Source of the DNA: an uncultured Clostridia bacterium | GTDB taxonomy: Bacteria > Bacillota > Clostridia > TANB77 > CAG-508 | Length of the DNA stretch: 39,628 bases | Reading direction: 5' to 3' | Assembly (NCBI GenBank): GCA_934141475.1 | Contig: CAKPCG010000016.1 | Location: forward strand, 1-39,628 | Shown here: piece after piece, positions 39,145 to 39,628 of the stretch | Numbering within the stretch: position 1 is the first letter of the stretch | How the letters are laid out: every line of letters begins with the position of its first letter | Notes under the pieces: model-generated | Database searches by the model: none | What the model saw: only the letters and a program-made list of their open reading frames with translations | Told to the model about the DNA's origin: nothing | Program-made: the position numbers and the translations under genes

Positions 39145-39393
39145 TTATATTGAATATATAGCTCCTAAAACAATGCACAATATAACTAGTATAATACCTA
39201 GTATAACTGTCCATTTTTTTTGCTTTCCTTCTTTGGTATTACCTTTGTTTTTTTCAAAGAAGTTATTACTTGATGTTCCAGTTATTGTTGAAGACAAACC
39301 TGCATCATCTTTAGATTGTACCATTGCAAGGATTACTAAAGCTAAACAAACTATAAAATAAATTACTATAACTATACCTTTTACTATTTGCAT
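39145..39393 (-). CDS. secG: Preprotein translocase subunit SecG
   Basis: SecG is the small membrane subunit of the SecYEG channel. The 82 residues have two membrane helices (about 5-24 and 61-80). Between them is the family segment MVQSKDDAGLSSTITG, which then runs into FFEKNKGNTKEGK. The order and length fit bacterial SecG. It follows rpmF by 24 bases. The ribosome site is GGGAGG. Confidence 0.93.
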   Translation of the reverse strand: MQIVKGIVIVIYFIVCLALVILAMVQSKDDAGLSSTITGTSSNNFFEKNKGNTKEGKQKKWTVILGIILVILCIVLGAIYSI

Positions 39394-39417
39394 CTAATTT
39401 TCCTCCCTGATGGATTA

Positions 39418-39606
39418 TTATTCGTTGTTATCTTTTTTTACTACGATTTGTTTTCCATCATAGTATCCACAGTTTGAACATAATGTATGTGGTAATACTG
39501 GTTCACCACAGTTTGGACATTTTGCAAATTTAGGTGCTTCTAATTTCCATGTTGATCTTTTGCTATGTGTTCTAGCTTTTGACCATCTTCTTTTTGGTTG
39601 TGCCAT
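39418..39606 (-). CDS. rpmF: 50S ribosomal protein L32
   Basis: The 62 residues carry the N-terminal motif QPKRRWSKARTHSKRSTW and a zinc ribbon with paired cysteines (CPNCGEP and CSNCGYY). It is therefore the zinc-binding (C+) form of L32. The ribosome site is GAGGG. It is transcribed with secG downstream. Confidence 0.97.
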   Translation of the reverse strand: MAQPKRRWSKARTHSKRSTWKLEAPKFAKCPNCGEPVLPHTLCSNCGYYDGKQIVVKKDNNE

Positions 39607-39628
39607 TTTTATTCCCTCCTCTTGTTAA

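Noticed and set aside
1..39628. CRISPR arrays, rRNA/tRNA genes, transposases or integrases
   Set aside because: No regularly spaced repeats, RNA gene signatures or recombinase motifs were found on either strand by eye.

Overview
The window is strongly AT-rich chromosomal DNA from a low-GC Gram-positive bacterium, most likely a member of the Clostridia. The basis is codon use, strong Shine-Dalgarno sites, TTGACA-17-TATAAT promoters, short tight operons, a Spo0A-type regulator, ComF/RadA/YsxC/MurA homologues and a YaaL-like (DUF2508) protein. No rRNA, tRNA, CRISPR array, transposase or integrase was seen.

Layout. 1-4.9 kb, minus strand: typA/bipA (3' end cut by the window), plsC and cmk, a 62-aa unknown, and murA. 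4.9-9.9 kb, minus: a KAP-type P-loop NTPase, comF (no normal start codon), radA, a stand-alone MutS domain-I protein and a DUF2508 protein. 10-12.7 kb, plus: serS of the archaeal-like type, a frameshifted DUF3592-like membrane protein, and engB/ysxC. 12.7-14.7 kb, minus: uvrB, with two frameshifts at its N-terminus. 14.9-18.7 kb: an accessory cluster with an ECF-like sigma factor, a DUF4179-like anti-sigma protein, a secreted protein, a degenerate Spo0A-like response regulator and a dead XRE-type regulator. 18.8-21.5 kb, minus: an ABC-2 exporter (ATPase and permease) preceded by a short HlyD-like adaptor. 21.7-23.5 kb, minus: prdX-like deacylase, purC, and purE with an internal deletion. 23.7-26.7 kb: small accessory genes and wreckage (a 99-aa unknown, a pentapeptide-repeat protein, a cupin remnant, a LytTR regulator with a membrane partner, and a secreted-protein remnant). 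26.8-29.4 kb, minus: copA and copZ behind a copper-type promoter. 29.5-34.1 kb, minus: a MacB-like ATPase (one frameshift), an FtsX-family permease, a ZIP transporter and gpmA, read from a promoter divergent from a tetR gene with two matching operators. 34.9-36.5 kb, minus: a second MacB-like ATPase and a HAD phosphatase. 36.7-38.7 kb, minus: a soluble protein joining a ClpA/ClpC-type AAA+ module to an FtsH-type M41 peptidase. 38.8-39.6 kb, minus: a small unknown, secG and rpmF.

Two things stand out. The first is the Clp-FtsH chimeric protease with its own promoter and palindromic operator. The second is the density of broken genes. Five single-base insertions disrupt four otherwise intact reading frames, and four of the five create a CGG (CCG on the other strand) triplet in AT-rich coding sequence. 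Two genes also have internal deletions and one has two nonsense codons. The repeated CGG pattern makes a systematic sequencing or assembly error a serious alternative to real gene decay.
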